A stretch of 64,000 bases of DNA, from contig CM064432.1 in NCBI GenBank assembly GCA_032690845.1, positions 61,936,071 through 62,000,070 of the forward strand, given 5' to 3'. The notes below the pieces were generated by a model. It saw only the letters and a program-made list of their open reading frames with translations, searched no databases and was not told the origin of the DNA. Numbering within the stretch: position 1 is the stretch's first letter; each line of letters begins with the position of its first letter. Positions 34,197 to 46,435 of this stretch are shown in pieces. The translations under genes and the position numbers were made by a program. Origin of the DNA: Eleusine coracana subsp. coracana (taxonomy: Eukaryota; Streptophyta; Magnoliopsida; Poales; Poaceae).

Positions 34197-36876
34197 CTAG
34201 GTATTGCACTTCCATCTGGATGTCGGCACACAGTTCAGGTACTGGCACCAATGGCAGCTGTCGTTCCCGTTCTTGCCCTTGAAGAGCATCACCAAGATAA
34301 TCACAAAACTGCATCATGAAGCCAACTTTGTCAAGCAGCTTCAAGTTTGAGTTATTGATGAAAAGAGTCATCACTGCTCATCCAAACTACTTCATTAGAT
34401 CAGGACAACATGTAGCTGGATTCTAGTACTCTTTTTTGGAAAAGAACACTAGGGAATACTTTTTCTTTTTGCCCTTTGCAATGTATTGCTACTGAATACC
34501 ACATCAGCTACTATATAGAAGTGAGACGTAAACTATAGAAAGTGTGTGTGAATGCATGATTGTTTTCAGATGCTGCAACTTACCCAACTATCAGCACGAC
34601 AAGTGCCACAACCCACAAGATGTACTGGTATAGTTTGTATTTTGGAGGTTGATTAGTCTGAGGTAGCTCATGGCGTTCCATCCAACCAAATTGAGGTCTT
34701 GCCAGCAGCACAAAACCAAGAAGAAATCCAGATGCGAATCCACCAATGTGGGCAAAATTATCAGCATGGGGTAGTATCCCAATGGCCAAGTTAATTGCAA
34801 TTATAAAAAGTAGAGTTATAATTGCTGCAGCCTGCGAGAGAGCAAATCAACTAAAACTTAGTGAAAACATGACAAAAGACTTGATGAGATAAAGAAAAGG
34901 AAAGATAACATATGATGCATTCTGCTGACCTTGTTGGCATAGATAGTCCAGTTCATAAAAAGTTCCGAAAGCATAGATCCAAGAAGGCCAAACAAAGCCC
35001 CAGAAGCCCCAACCGAGATGTAGTTAGTCCGCAAGAATAATGCAGACATCACACTGCCACCAAAACCAGATACCAAGTAGATGACCCCAATGCGCACTGG
35101 TAAGTGAGAAAAATCAAGTCAAGTAACAGAAAAGTGCTGCCAAAATCAGACGAAACAGTTTTGACAAAGGTTTACATAGCAAAAGTATATTCTGATCTAA
35201 ATGAAAGTAATGACCTTCTCATGCCATGCTAGTAACAAGGTGTATATTGCAAGATGAGTGTTCCAAAACAAAGGAATTGATGCATGAGATGAACTCTCCT
35301 GTTCTACACATAGCATATGTTCAAATACTGATTGAAGGGTGAAGGAAATGAGCCCTATGAACCAGTAGACCTGATTACTTCTTGAATGAACCCCAAGAAA
35401 CAAAACTATACTCAGATTTAAATGAAACTAATGGCCTTCTGTTGCAATGCAAGTGACATGCTGTGTATAGAAAGCTGAATGGTTCCAGGACGAAGAAATG
35501 GGGCGAGATCTCCACAGCTATTTAATTCAGATAAAATTTGTATCTCCACAAGTACCAGCTCACAGAAATTATTTAATTGTATGTATAAACATGAACCACT
35601 AAGGGCAAATAATAAGCTTACCAAAACCAAATTGTTGCTCAAGGCGGATTCCAATAAACAGCAAGCTTAGCATGTTGACAATCAGGTGGACTAGGCCTGC
35701 ATGGAGCCAGATACAGCTAATAAGGCGCCACCCTTGGTGCTCGTGAACCACTTTGGCCCAGTTAAGAGCCCCCATTTTCTCCAAGCTGCCCAAAAACAGT
35801 GGAAATTTTAGACAGAACCATGGTGCGTGTTATATAATGTTTACATTTACACGATGCACAGTTGTACATAGTCAAGAGAATGTGGTACGGTTTCCTATTA
35901 GCCTTCCGAATAAACTGTCCTGAATAAGGTAACTAAATCAGGCAAGATAACCGTTTCTTTGAGCTAAAGATTAAAAAAATTCTGGGCTTGTCATGACCTT
36001 GCAAGAGGTAGCAGCACGAATACAAAAAGGCCATGCCGTCACACGTAACCTGGGCGCTTAGCCACTAGTGCAGCTATCAAAAGGGTATATTTTACTGCCA
36101 GCAGGCGATGTGGCACTAGAAAACAAAGACAAATCTCCGAAGAATAGAAGATTCCTGTACCGAGTGAACTGTTCAGCTATCTCCATTGTTCTGGAGCTAA
36201 AGAAAATTGCTCGGTGGAAATCTACCATACATTCATCCGGAGCAATATGTGATGTTCAGTTATCACTTTTAAGGCAGCAGAAACTGAATATCTGAACAGT
36301 TGCCGTTGCACAAGCACAATCTATACCCCAATCCCAAACCATCTATGTAGAGAAAATACTTTATAATGGCAACTAGATGCAAAAGATTCCAAGTACTGGC
36401 ACAAAAGCATCAGTATTTCGCAGCAGTGACACTTGAAATTCAGCCAAGCTACCAGCTCACGCATAATTTGACACTGAAATGTCTAAAACCAAGACAAATC
36501 CTAACAGAAAAAAGATCCCCACTTCCAGCTCCCAATTTCGCATCGAAGCCAAGGAACGATTCCGCAGATCCGGAAGCCAATCGCGAGGAGGGAATACGTA
36601 CGTGGCAGAGGAAGGGCCGAGGAGCGGGTTCTCGCGGAGCGGCTGGAAGGCGAACCGGCGGAGGAACCGTTCGGCGACGCAGGTGGCATCGCCGCCGAGG
36701 GGGCTCCCGTGGCGCGGGCAGTCGTTGACGAACATCTCGGCGGCGAAGACCGCGATGCAGGAGACGAGCACGGTTGGCACGAGCCATGGCCACCACCGGC
36801 GGTCCTCGTCGTACGAGGCCGCGTACTGCGGGTACCCCGGGCCCGGACCCTTCCCCTGGCCGCCGCCGCTCGCCAT
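34197..36876 (-). CDS. Rhomboid-family intramembrane serine protease (plant RBL)
   Basis: Five exons: 36876-36602, 35785-35622, 35096-34930, 34831-34584 and 34308-34197, all with GT..AG introns and consistent phases, encoding 321 residues. The protein cleaves membrane-spanning substrates inside the bilayer, probably in Golgi or another endomembrane. The catalytic dyad is present: Ser178 in the GASGA motif (exon 3) and His230 in DNFAHIGGFASGF (exon 4). The WRLISCIWLHAGLVHL motif of the L1 loop and first core helix is in exon 2. About seven hydrophobic segments are visible. The N-terminal 35 residues are Gly- and Pro-rich and cytosolic. The C-terminal CHWCQYLNCVPTSRWKCN tail is a Cys-rich signature of plant RBL1/2-like proteins. 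All key residues are intact, so it should be active. Confidence 0.94.
35180..35520. repeat. Diverged direct repeat inside a rhomboid intron
   Basis: Blocks near 35198-35275 and 35421-35495 share ATGAAA.TAATG.CCTTCT, CATGC and GTGTATA segments in order. Both lie in the intron between exons 2 and 3. They look like an old tandem duplication of about 220 bases. Confidence 0.5.
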
Positions 36877-37811
36877 GGATGGCGCGTCCCCTCAGTCCCG
36901 ACGCTTCCCGAGTCCGCGTCGGCAGCCGCGTCTCCGGGATTCTTCTGGTTATAGGGTGGGGGTGGGGAAGAGAGTAGTGGACTGGTTGGTGCCGTCGGCG
37001 TTGCGCTTTTCTGCTTGGCTTGGAAGCGATGAAGGAGGAGGTGCGGGCGACGCGACGGTGGAGTGGAGAGTGAGGTGTTCGAGAGCGACGGCCGTTCCGT
37101 TCGTTTGGGCAGTTTCGGCCTACCTCCTCGTGTTCGTTCCCGTAACGGTGGTGTACCCGACTACTCCGTAGCTTGGTACTCAGATTTGGTAACGTAGCGC
37201 AGCAAGCCACCATTTGCTTGCTTTCGACGATTCATCATCATCGAGAATCAACCTTTTTGTTTTTGTTGAAGAATGAACAAGTTCTATTTAGAATGTTGCA
37301 TCCGAAAATAATTCCATCAGCAATGGACACAGAGAATGTTTAGGACCTATTTTCATTATCTGAGAAGAAGGATAGAGGTTTAAAACATTTTTTTTTTGGA
37401 AGAATGAGCAGTTATATTTTAAAACATTCACAATGGTTCTAAAAAAGATGACATATGCACTACCAGCAGAGTATTGAGCGTGAGATACATGACAATCTCC
37501 CGTATATCTTACTGTGATCAACTCATATGTAGTTAAAACTATTAAAATCCCAAGCGGAAAAAAAACTATTAAAATCCGAATTCTCAGAAGGCAAAAACAC
37601 GGATTCAAAGTGAAAAAGTGATTTCTTGACAAGACACAAATGAGCGAAAAACTTTTTTCTTGAAATACAAAATAGACATATCGCGTGGAATAAAACGGAG
37701 TTCATCAATTTAATTTGCCTGGGACAAAAATTGCCTATTCTTTCAGTCCTCTAAATAAACTCATCTTCTTCTCTACCGCTAACCAGTGATAAGCAAAGGT
37801 AGTTAAATTCG
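36877..37811. other. Intergenic between rhomboid and polygalacturonase genes
   Basis: The GC-rich first 300 bases are the rhomboid promoter and 5' leader. They are open in several frames but contain no recognisable domain. The rest is AT-rich 3' flank of the polygalacturonase gene. Confidence 0.6.
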
Positions 37812-39269
37812 TCATTGGCCGTGAAGCTGCTCCAGTATTCCGGATGCTTGGTCGGCTTCTTCCTCCACGTCCACCAGCCGCGCGGGCGCGGGCGCGGCCG
37901 GAGCCGGCGACGGTGGCGCCGCCTGGACGTGTACGATCTCGGTGCCGCAGGGTCGGTCGCCGCAGGTGAGGCTGATGTTGACGAGTCGCACGTCGAGGCA
38001 AGGCCTCTCCTCGCTGCAGAGCAGCTGCACTGCGATCCTGGAGCTGGACGTGCCCTGGATCTGGCTGAAGGTGACGTCGCTGATCTGCACGAGCGACGGC
38101 TTGCCGGCGCCGGCGCACCGGCCGTGCGGGCAGTACTGCTGGTCGATGATGATGGGGTTGGCGACGTCGGCCATGGTGATGTCCTCGAACGTGATGTTGG
38201 ACGCGCGGCTGGGCGGCGACCCGGGCCACGTCTTGATGCGCACGCCGTTGGTGGTCCCCGCCACCGTGCAGTTGCGGACCACCAGCCCGCGCACGTCCTC
38301 CTCGTCGCCGTCCTCTTTCCCCAGGCTGCCCACGCTGATGCCGTGGCCCGGCCCGCATACCACGCCGTGGACCACCACGTCGGTGGACCCCGGCCCGACG
38401 GAGACGCAGTCGTCGCCGGTGCCGATGGTCGAGTCCAGGATGCGGACGTGGGCCGACAGGCCCACGTGGATGCCGTCCGTGTTGCGGCTCTCCGCCGCCG
38501 CGCGGATGTGGAGCCCCGTCGCCGTGACGTGGGTGCAGTGCCGGAGGTTGACGTGGAACCCCCGGCTGTTGATGAAACGCAGGTCGCGCACGCTCGAGTT
38601 CGTCACGTCCTCCAGTAGCAGAGTCTGCAAGCAGCAGCAGCCACAATGGTCATTTTTAATTAATTTGCTGAGAACGAGGAGGCAACGCAATCCCTTTGGT
38701 TTACCGTTGGCTTGGATTTCCACTTGTCGCTCTGGTCGCCCTGGCCGTCGAGGGTTCCGGCGCCGGTGACGACGAGGTTGTTCACGCCGCTGAAGGTGAT
38801 CCAGGCGTCGTCGTCGGAGAGGCGGCACCCGCCCGGCTGGAGCACGCCGTCGATCACCACGGCGAGGAAGCCGACGTTCCTGCACGGCCCAGCGAACTCG
38901 ACGGCGCCGACGGCGAAGGTGCCGTTGGGGAACAGGAGCGTCGCGTTCCCGCCGCCGCCGGTGGAGCCGCACGCCGCGCGCCAAGCCGCCAAGAACGCCT
39001 GCACATATAGGGAACACGCGATCGAGGTGTGAGAATCTGTAGGCGTACAGTATCGGTCAAGCTGAAATTTCGACCATTGGTGTGAACTCATCACTCACGT
39101 CTTTGTTGTCGCTGTTGCTCGTCTTCGCTCCGTACTCCGTCACGTCGTAGACGTCGCCTGCCGTGCTCGCCTGGTTCTTGCCCTCCGCGTGGCCACCGGC
39201 GGCGTAGAGCGCGACGAAGAAGAAGCAAAGAAGTGCGATAGCTGTTGGGGAGATGATGCTGGTGGCCAT
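37812..39269 (-). CDS. Polygalacturonase, glycoside hydrolase family 28
   Basis: Three exons, 39269-39099, 38998-38705 and 38624-37812, with phase-0 introns of 100 and 80 bases, giving 425 residues. A signal peptide covers about residues 1-28 (IALLCFFFVALYAAGGHAEG). The enzyme hydrolyses alpha-1,4 galacturonan of pectin in the cell wall. All four catalytic and substrate motifs of the family are present: NTD (203-205), GDDC (225-228), GHG within CGPGHGISVGSLG (248-250) and RIK (284-286). The parallel beta-helix region is full length. The C-terminus has a Pro/Ala-rich, acidic extension after GTEIVHVQAA that is unusual for the family. Endo or exo action cannot be decided from sequence. A TATA box lies 75-85 bases upstream of the ATG. 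Confidence 0.94.
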
Positions 39270-41382
39270 TGTGTCTGACTAGAAACAACTTGCAGAGATT
39301 TCTTCTCAGTATAATGTGTTGAGGAGGACGACTCGTCTCGTGTTATATATATGTGCACTCTGCTGGCGAACGAATTAACGGGCTCTTTAACTAGGCTGCT
39401 GTAACCTCCCTGACTAATGCGGTATGCTCTAGCTGGGATTTAATGGCTGCAATTTCGTGCTGCCTGTAACTGTTGCTCTTGCTCTGAATAAATTGACCCA
39501 ATATATGGAGGAATAGATTAATGCTCTCCTTATACTCCTCTACTAAAATCGGTGTAATTCGTCACAGTTGGACTTGGACCTAGTCACCTAGCCATTTTTT
39601 CTTGATGCTCGCTGTCAGAGCAAGATTTCAGTATATTCTTCGTGTGTTCAGCAAATGGAGACACTGTGCCCTTGAACAGGGAGCAACTGTCCCATTTGTA
39701 CCGTCTTGCGAGCCTTCATGTTTCGGAGTTTGTCTTTTGACACTTTTTTTTAAAAAAAAAACAGGGAACATTATTTCACACTTTGGCAGCGTGATAGCTA
39801 CGATGGTAACCCGGGAACTGTCACAACACAATGCATCATCAGGTCTCATGCATTTTGAACATGGAAGGGGTGGGTTATAATGTTCTTCTCTTGGAATACT
39901 GTCCAGCTTCCACGTCAGGTGAAAATTATACCATGTGTTTTCTGACAGACGGATGATCGAGCGTCCATCCACGGATCCCATCTTGAAGCATTTGTTCTTC
40001 TTCTCCTACACTGGGCGTCTCACTATTTCTGCTGTCTTGCCCTGCAATGGCTCACCTGCTTGGTCGCCGGGGAAGGAAATACAAGCGTTGGAGGGAAGTA
40101 CAAGCAATATGGTAACGATATCACGAGAAAGGAAAGCGATGGAGGCCTTCTTTGAAAAAAGAAACAAGATGGAGGTTTGCTCCAACGATTTCATTTCCAA
40201 ATCAGGGTCAACTATGATGGGGAGTGAGGTGAGCCCAAAACAAACTCAGGCCATTTTGGCATGTTTGCACTGCAAGAGGTAATTTGCCAAAAAAAAAAAA
40301 AGTCTGTATGATTGGACCAGTGTAAGTAAACGGAAACGGAGAGGGCTGCCTGGGGGCAACAATCTTGAAATGGTAAACCTACCCAGCTAGCATGCTGAAA
40401 CAAAAAGGAGCGTAAGGCAGAGCAACGTGACATGTGTTACAACAAGAAAGAACAAGCTGCTCGTTCGTTCTTAGTAATGATGCTTACCGCTACACTGAAT
40501 CCGTGGTATACAGTATAGACACAGGCATAACTGTTTCTCTCGTTTAGACCAACACAATAAAGACACATACATCCAGTCCAGCTAGAAGAACTCGAATTTA
40601 CAAAAATGAAGAAGAGAAACTGTGGCGTCCGCCGGTGCCTCCATGGGTCGCTGTCAGCATCTCCATCATGCCCGACTTGGCTTGGAAGAAAGTTGGCTTT
40701 GGTACCTTCTAGCAGGCGCGATGTGTGGTTGCCAGATATTTCGCCGCGCCGTGATGATCCACCTGTTGGAATAAGCCCACCGGAATATCTCGTCCGGACC
40801 GGTGACCGGCCGACCAATATTCTAGGGCTCTAGACACTGCACTACAGTCATTGCACGGCTCAGATCAGCTATTAGTCGTCACTGATCCCAACATGTTAAT
40901 TCTCCCACTTACCAACAAATCGACCTGGTGCCCGACTTAACCAACCAATAAACTGTGTAAACTGTGAAAAACATTCACGCAAGTACGGGCTGACAAGTTT
41001 CAGAGTTGAGATCGTTGAGATCAGGGGAATTCAGGGGCAGCATAACTTCGACGATAAGTGGGTTTGCCATCATCTCAAACGAAAAGATGATGAGGGAACT
41101 TACCCTAACGAGTTAAACCTCTACAGTTTATCCCTTGCTAATTGCTATACATGAAAGATATTTTCTGGTAAGACATAGTACTAACTACTAGGAGCACCAA
41201 CAAACACTGGAGCTTTACCTACGTTTGTAAAGGTAAATCTCCAGTTCATTAAAGATAAGGATCTCTATCTGGTTACTTGCAATACTAGTTACTACTACAG
41301 TAACTTAGCATGGTCTCTTGTCATGAGTGAAATTAGCTTATCAGTGTGAGTGTCTTCAATTGGGGCGGGAGGCCAAGCCGAA
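39270..41382. other. Intergenic between polygalacturonase and heat-factor genes
   Basis: Promoter of the polygalacturonase, then about 2 kb without a supported gene. A GC-richer stretch at 40.6-40.85 kb is open on both strands. Its minus-strand frame (40437-40817) has no recognised domain and no matching upstream exon. The part adjoining 41383 is 3' flank of the heat-factor gene. Confidence 0.5.
39342..39353 (-). promoter_or_regulatory. TATA box of the polygalacturonase gene
   Basis: The minus strand reads CATATATATAAC about 75-85 bases upstream of the ATG, which predicts a 5' UTR near 45-50 bases. Confidence 0.65.
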
Positions 41383-42635
41383 TCACCTGGAATTAGACCC
41401 GTCGTGATCGCTCCCGGAGCGATCCGACCCGTTTCCAGCCCGGACGGGCGTGGGCCGGTAGATGGGCCAGGCCTGCTGCTCCGTCGCAGGCTGGTGGTGC
41501 TCGGCGGTCTCGGGCGGCTGCGCGTCCATGGGCTCCGGCTTCACCTCCGCGGCGTGGCGCACCAGCTCCTCGCCGGAGTCGCTGTCGCCGCCGGCGCTGC
41601 CTCCGCGCATCCGTTTCCGGCCGATGGAGACGCCGAAGAGCCGCGCGCTCATCTTGTCCTCCTCGTCCGCCTGGAGCTCGGCGGGCGCGCCGCGGCACGA
41701 CGGCATGAGCTCGAGGATGGAGGGCGGCGGCGGGGGCGGCGCGGCGTCCACCGACTCGCCGGAGCAGTTCCCCGCCGCCGCCGAGGCAGCCTTGGCGACG
41801 GCGTCGAGCTGCTGCGTGGCGGCGTACTTGGACATGAGGAGGAGGATGTTGTTGCAGAGCTTCTTCATCTGCGCGAGCTCCCGCGCGAGGCGCGCGTTCT
41901 CGCGCCGCAGCCGCTCGTTCTCCTCGCCGACGTCGCCGGACGCGGCGGAGCCCGACCCCGACGGCTGCGTCAGCGTCGCGGCCGGGGGCTCGGGCGACGA
42001 GCTCGACGACAGCACCTGCTCCTCGCCGGAGCACACCGGGGAGACCACCGGCAGCGCCATCGGGATCGCGTTCGCCGCCGCCGCGCCCACCACCGTGACC
42101 GCCCCCGTGGTCGCAGCCGCGGTTGATGGTTGTGTCACCTTCCGGCGGTGGATGTCGCAGAGCAGGCGCTTCTCGCCGCGCCGGAAGCAGTCGTTGGCGA
42201 ACTCCCACCGGTCCGGCACGATCTTCCTGAACCCCTGTAACAATCGAATTGGAATTGGATCAGCAGGGCCATGCCAATCATCATATAAGATTATTAAGAT
42301 AACAGAAACAAAGATGGAAACTTTGTTGAGAAATGATGAAGGTGATGATGACTCACGTATGTGTTGAGCTGGCGCACGAAGCTGGAGAAGTTGTTGTGCT
42401 TGAAGTACTTTGGGAGGAGGTCGCGCGCGAACTCGGCGGGGCGCCACACCACGAAGGCGGAGCCGTCGTCGTTCCAGGAGATGATGTCGTCCACCGCCGG
42501 GTCCTCCACCAGCTGGTACGTCTTGGTCAGGAACGGCGTCGGGACCGACCGCTGGCTCTGCAAACCTCCTCCTCCTCCTCCTTCCGTTTGTGCGGGAGGC
42601 GGCGGCGGCTCGCCGGCGGGGTGCTCGGCGGCCAT
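41383..42635 (-). CDS. HSFB2: Class B heat shock transcription factor (HSFB2 type)
   Basis: Two exons, 42635-42357 and 42234-41383, with a phase-0 intron of 122 bases at the conserved site inside the DNA-binding domain (after LNTY, before GFRKIVPDRW). The product has 376 residues. The winged-helix DNA-binding domain spans about 31-125 (PTPFLTKTYQLVEDPAVDD, FKHNNFSSFVRQLNTY). The oligomerisation region is at about 197-231 with short class B spacing (EENERLRRENARLARELAQM). The class B repressor motif LFGVSI is at 292-297, followed directly by a basic nuclear signal (GRKRMR). Class B factors lack the activating AHA motif and act as repressors or co-regulators of heat and defence genes. Heat shock elements lie just upstream. 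Confidence 0.95.
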
Positions 42636-42668
42636 GGTCGCGCAGATCTGAGCAGAAAAGGAGGTGGC

Positions 42669-42681
42669 TTCTGGAAGGTTC
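42669..42681. promoter_or_regulatory. Perfect trimeric heat shock element, proximal
   Basis: TTCTGGAAGGTTC matches TTCnnGAAnnTTC exactly. It begins 34 bases upstream of the HSFB2 ATG, in the 5' UTR or core promoter. The same 13-mer recurs at 43014-43026. Confidence 0.75.
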
Positions 42682-43013
42682 TCGTGGGCGTTGGCGTTGG
42701 CGTGGAGAAAAACAAAAGAAAGCCAGAGACAGAGAGAGAGACAGAGAGAGAAGGGCAGGTTACGGAGCGAAGCGCGCGGGGAAGACGGGAGCGAAGAAGA
42801 GGGGCGCGGTCGCCGGGGGAGCCGCTATAAACATCAATCAATGATGAACAAGTCTCGCAGCGAGGCGGCCGTCGGATTCGGAAGGGACGGATGGTGGCGG
42901 AATGGAATGGATGAGCAGGTCCGTGTGGTGGCCTGGTGGGACAAGCAAGGGAAGGAAGAGAAAGGAAAGGAAAGCACGAGAAGGTTCGCTTGTTTTTTTG
43001 GCGGGTGTGGTTA

Positions 43014-43026
43014 TTCTGGAAGGTTC
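43014..43026. promoter_or_regulatory. Perfect trimeric heat shock element, distal
   Basis: TTCTGGAAGGTTC is identical to the proximal site and about 380 bases upstream of the HSFB2 ATG. A dimeric GAAGGTTC site lies nearby at 42980-42987. Confidence 0.75.
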
Positions 43027-46000
43027 AAGGCGGACGGAATCGCGGGACACGTTTCGCGCTCACCCCGGTGGGGCCCGCCGCCTCGACGAGGAGGCCTCAG
43101 GCTCGTGGGCGTGGCAGCGCAGCTCAGCAGCTGGACTTGACCGATTCGGTGACAGAAAGAATCGCATAGTTAATCTGAACCGGAGCTTAGTATAGGGGAT
43201 TAGGAAAGGAGTTTTAACGCAGCCATGATATTTTTTGTATTTCAATCGCTGGATGATTTTCTCTCTGTTGATATTTTTTTCCGGTTACTAAACAGTAGTG
43301 TCCCTGTGGGCCTTGTTCGTCACGTGGCCGGGCATTCTCGGGTCGGCGTGTGAACGTCGTCAGTATTATTATCACACCACATCGAGCCGCTTCCGTACAT
43401 TATTTGGAAAGTTAACTTGAGCGTGACAGCTCTTGTATAGTACACTGTACAACAGTACAGATAAGATGCGTGTCTCTGAACAGATATTTTTGGACGCCTT
43501 TCATCGCGGATCGCTGGTAGCGTTTCTGATGCTCATCAGATTTTTTTTTTGGCTTTGCTTTGCCGGATCACGTTCTATCTCGGTGACGCGGACAGGTTAC
43601 TGGATGCTGTCACGTACACGTACAGTTCTAACACTGCACGGTCCTGTCCCGCGAGTATACGTACCAGAAAACTACGGTTCCTCCTCTGTTTCGCTCCATC
43701 TCTGAAGGTACGTGTATCGTAGCTGTATGAATTACACGGACAAATTTTGTTTCCTTGAAGAAAAACGGATGAACCGTAATACGTATTCCGGGAAATTCAC
43801 CAAATACGGCAATTCGATCGGCGTGTGTGATATCTACATTTGGTTAGTTGATTGGATGTTAGCTCGAACAATAAAGTGTCGTGTGAAAAAAGATTGTACA
43901 AGTCCATGATTGATGACTTCACTTGCACTCTGCCAAAAAAAAAAAAAAAAAAACTTTGGTCATGTCGGCAACCGAAACCATGGGCCACGCCAAATTGGGT
44001 AACAAGCGAAACACGGATTTTAAAACCCGCCGATATTTTCCGGCGCGCGCTAGCTCTGAAGAAGCGGGCCGGGCATGCATGCAGAACGTGCTTCCAGAAG
44101 AGGTTCCCTTCCAGAAAGCTTCCTCCGATAAACAAAAACTTCAGAAGTGGGACAACTGTACAAGAAGAGAAGTTGCGTTTACGCGTTCATTAGACACAGA
44201 GTGTGGTTTAGAGACTTTGGATCACCGCAGCGCAGCTCGTCTCAAGTCTCACATCATCAAATCCCTCATGAACTTAAAATCATACGTACGGGCGAGGCGA
44301 CAGTTTGCTTTCGTTTTCGTCTCAGCGAAACCTTTCCTTTCCTTTCCTTTCTTTGGACGGCGTCTGGTGCCGGTCGAGAGAACAGAGAAAGGAAGGGGAA
44401 GCCGCCGGCCGCTTTGCTGCTTCCCGCAGCAAAGAAATGCGTCGCCGACTTTTCTCGTTTGAGATGAGTTGACTTGTGGATTAAAAAAAAAAGGGCGATG
44501 ACTTTTCCAAACTGGCACAGGCCATTTCCTACTCTTCACAGCATCATTTTGAAAAAAAAAATCCCTTTTCTAAAAATAAACATTTAACCATGCTCGAAAT
44601 TCGATCTTTCTTTGACACCTGTTCTTCGTTTTGGTGTTCTCTTCGCTGAGAGCCTCAGGCGGTTTGGCGATTGCCACCTGCCCGGGCCGCAAAACTCATC
44701 AATTCGGCCATTCGGGAGAGTCGGCCTGTAATGCGGCCAATAGATGGGCTCATTCACATGAGCTCGGCCCATCTATTGGAACATCTGAATAAAGAGCCCG
44801 CTGCGCAACTTGCAGCGCAAGGCTATCTTGGGCCTGCCGCCCATGAAGTCGTCGATTCCCTGGGCCTCCTTACTATTGGGCGGCCTGGTCCGTGCTCTGG
44901 GGCTTGTTTGTAACGCCCCATGTTAATTTTCTGCTTTGTCTTTCTCAAAAATCAAAAGCAAGTGAAACTGAAGGTCTATCTTTTTTTTTTTAACTGCCAA
45001 AACTAGCAGAACACAAAAGGCTGCATATTGCTTAGCTGTTTCTCCGTCTAACCATGATCCTTTCGCAAACACCTCAGGCCCGGTAGGCCAGCACAATTAC
45101 ACAACTGCTTCAACCTTTACAGAGTTTTTTTTCTTCTCTCTGTCTGCGCTTTTCCATACGCAGCTACAGTGCTTTTTTTTTTTAAAATAATAGTACCTAC
45201 AATGTTATGGCAAAAGAAAATTATTGACGAAGGAAGGTAGCACAGAAGACAAGAAGGAACTGGCAACCACGTCCACATGCTCTCGAGTTTATCGCTTCGC
45301 TTCTCACGTGAACCTTAACGGTATTATATTGCTACCAGCTAATATAATCTACTGTTGTGTCATACGGCCCATACCAAACTCACTGACAGAGGCCACTGAA
45401 CACATTTTGTTTGCATACCACACAGAGTACATGTAACATGTAACTGATGCCAGGAGAAAACATTTTCTAGATTTCTTTCTGCTCACCTAACCAGTCTGTA
45501 AGAATGGTCCTGCTCCAGGACATTTTTGGCTGAGCTGGTTCAACCTAACCCCCAGATCTCATCTCATCAATCCCACAACGTGGCAACCCTTTTCCAGCAA
45601 ACCATAAGAAACTCACCGTGATCCGGAGGGACTGATGGCGTCAATGATTAAAGCCAGAATAACACAGCAAAAAAGGGAAAGCAAGGGGCACCCGGGTAAT
45701 TTCAGAAGAAACAACAAGGAACATCTTTTACTATGCAGGTTGGTTCTGAAACCTCCTCCTCCTCTCCTCTGTTATCCAGAATCCAGATCTCCTTTCACAT
45801 GGGCGAGTGAAGAAAAAGGTGTGACAGACAGCTGAAGTTTCGTCTGCGACTTCATTGTGATTCTTGATCTACTCCTATCTGTCCAACTTGTCATTTTACA
45901 ATGATGTCTGGCGGAGAAGAATGGAGATGAGCTACGTACTGACAAGGTATACCTGAAAGTAGACAATACTACCAGCGTGCATATTGCCAAGACCTGCAGG

Positions 46001-46435
46001 TTGCTCATGCTCTGATGGTGAATGAATCTAGAATGATTCAGAAATGGGCCAGCGGGGGACCTGTTCTGTGTTGTTGCTGTGCAATCACTGGTCTCGAATT
46101 CCACGAGAAGCACAGCTCAGCTTGGTGAAGAAGGGCAGGTAAAATGTAGCTAATCATAGCTCTTTGTACTGAAGAAATTGGAGGGAACATGACAAACCTA
46201 AATGGCTGAAAAGGGCTGAGCTTTCAGGCACGGAGAGCAAAGAACAAATCTATAATTGACAGGTACAAGGTACATCCAATTCTTCGTGAAAGTAAAAGAT
46301 CATCACTCAAAGTGAATGCTCGACGACTAGATCATAGCACAGCTGAAGACTCCGATATCTTCTATACCATATTTATCGAACTATGAAGCTATCAACACAA
46401 ATCGAACAACAGAGAAGCAGCGGAGCACATCCGAG

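Larger units (their letters stand above)
42636..46435. other. Intergenic upstream of HSFB2
   Basis: The first 450 bases are the HSFB2 leader and promoter, with a CT-rich stretch (42721-42752) and heat shock elements. No gene is supported in the remaining 3.3 kb. It holds simple repeats, several GGCCCA/TGGGCC motifs near 44.7-44.9 kb with a 13-base inverted repeat, and the 3' flank of the LRAT gene. Confidence 0.5.

Noticed and set aside
40437..40830. 127-residue minus-strand frame near 40.6 kb
   Set aside because: Peptide has gene-like composition but no recognised family, and no upstream exon could be joined to it.
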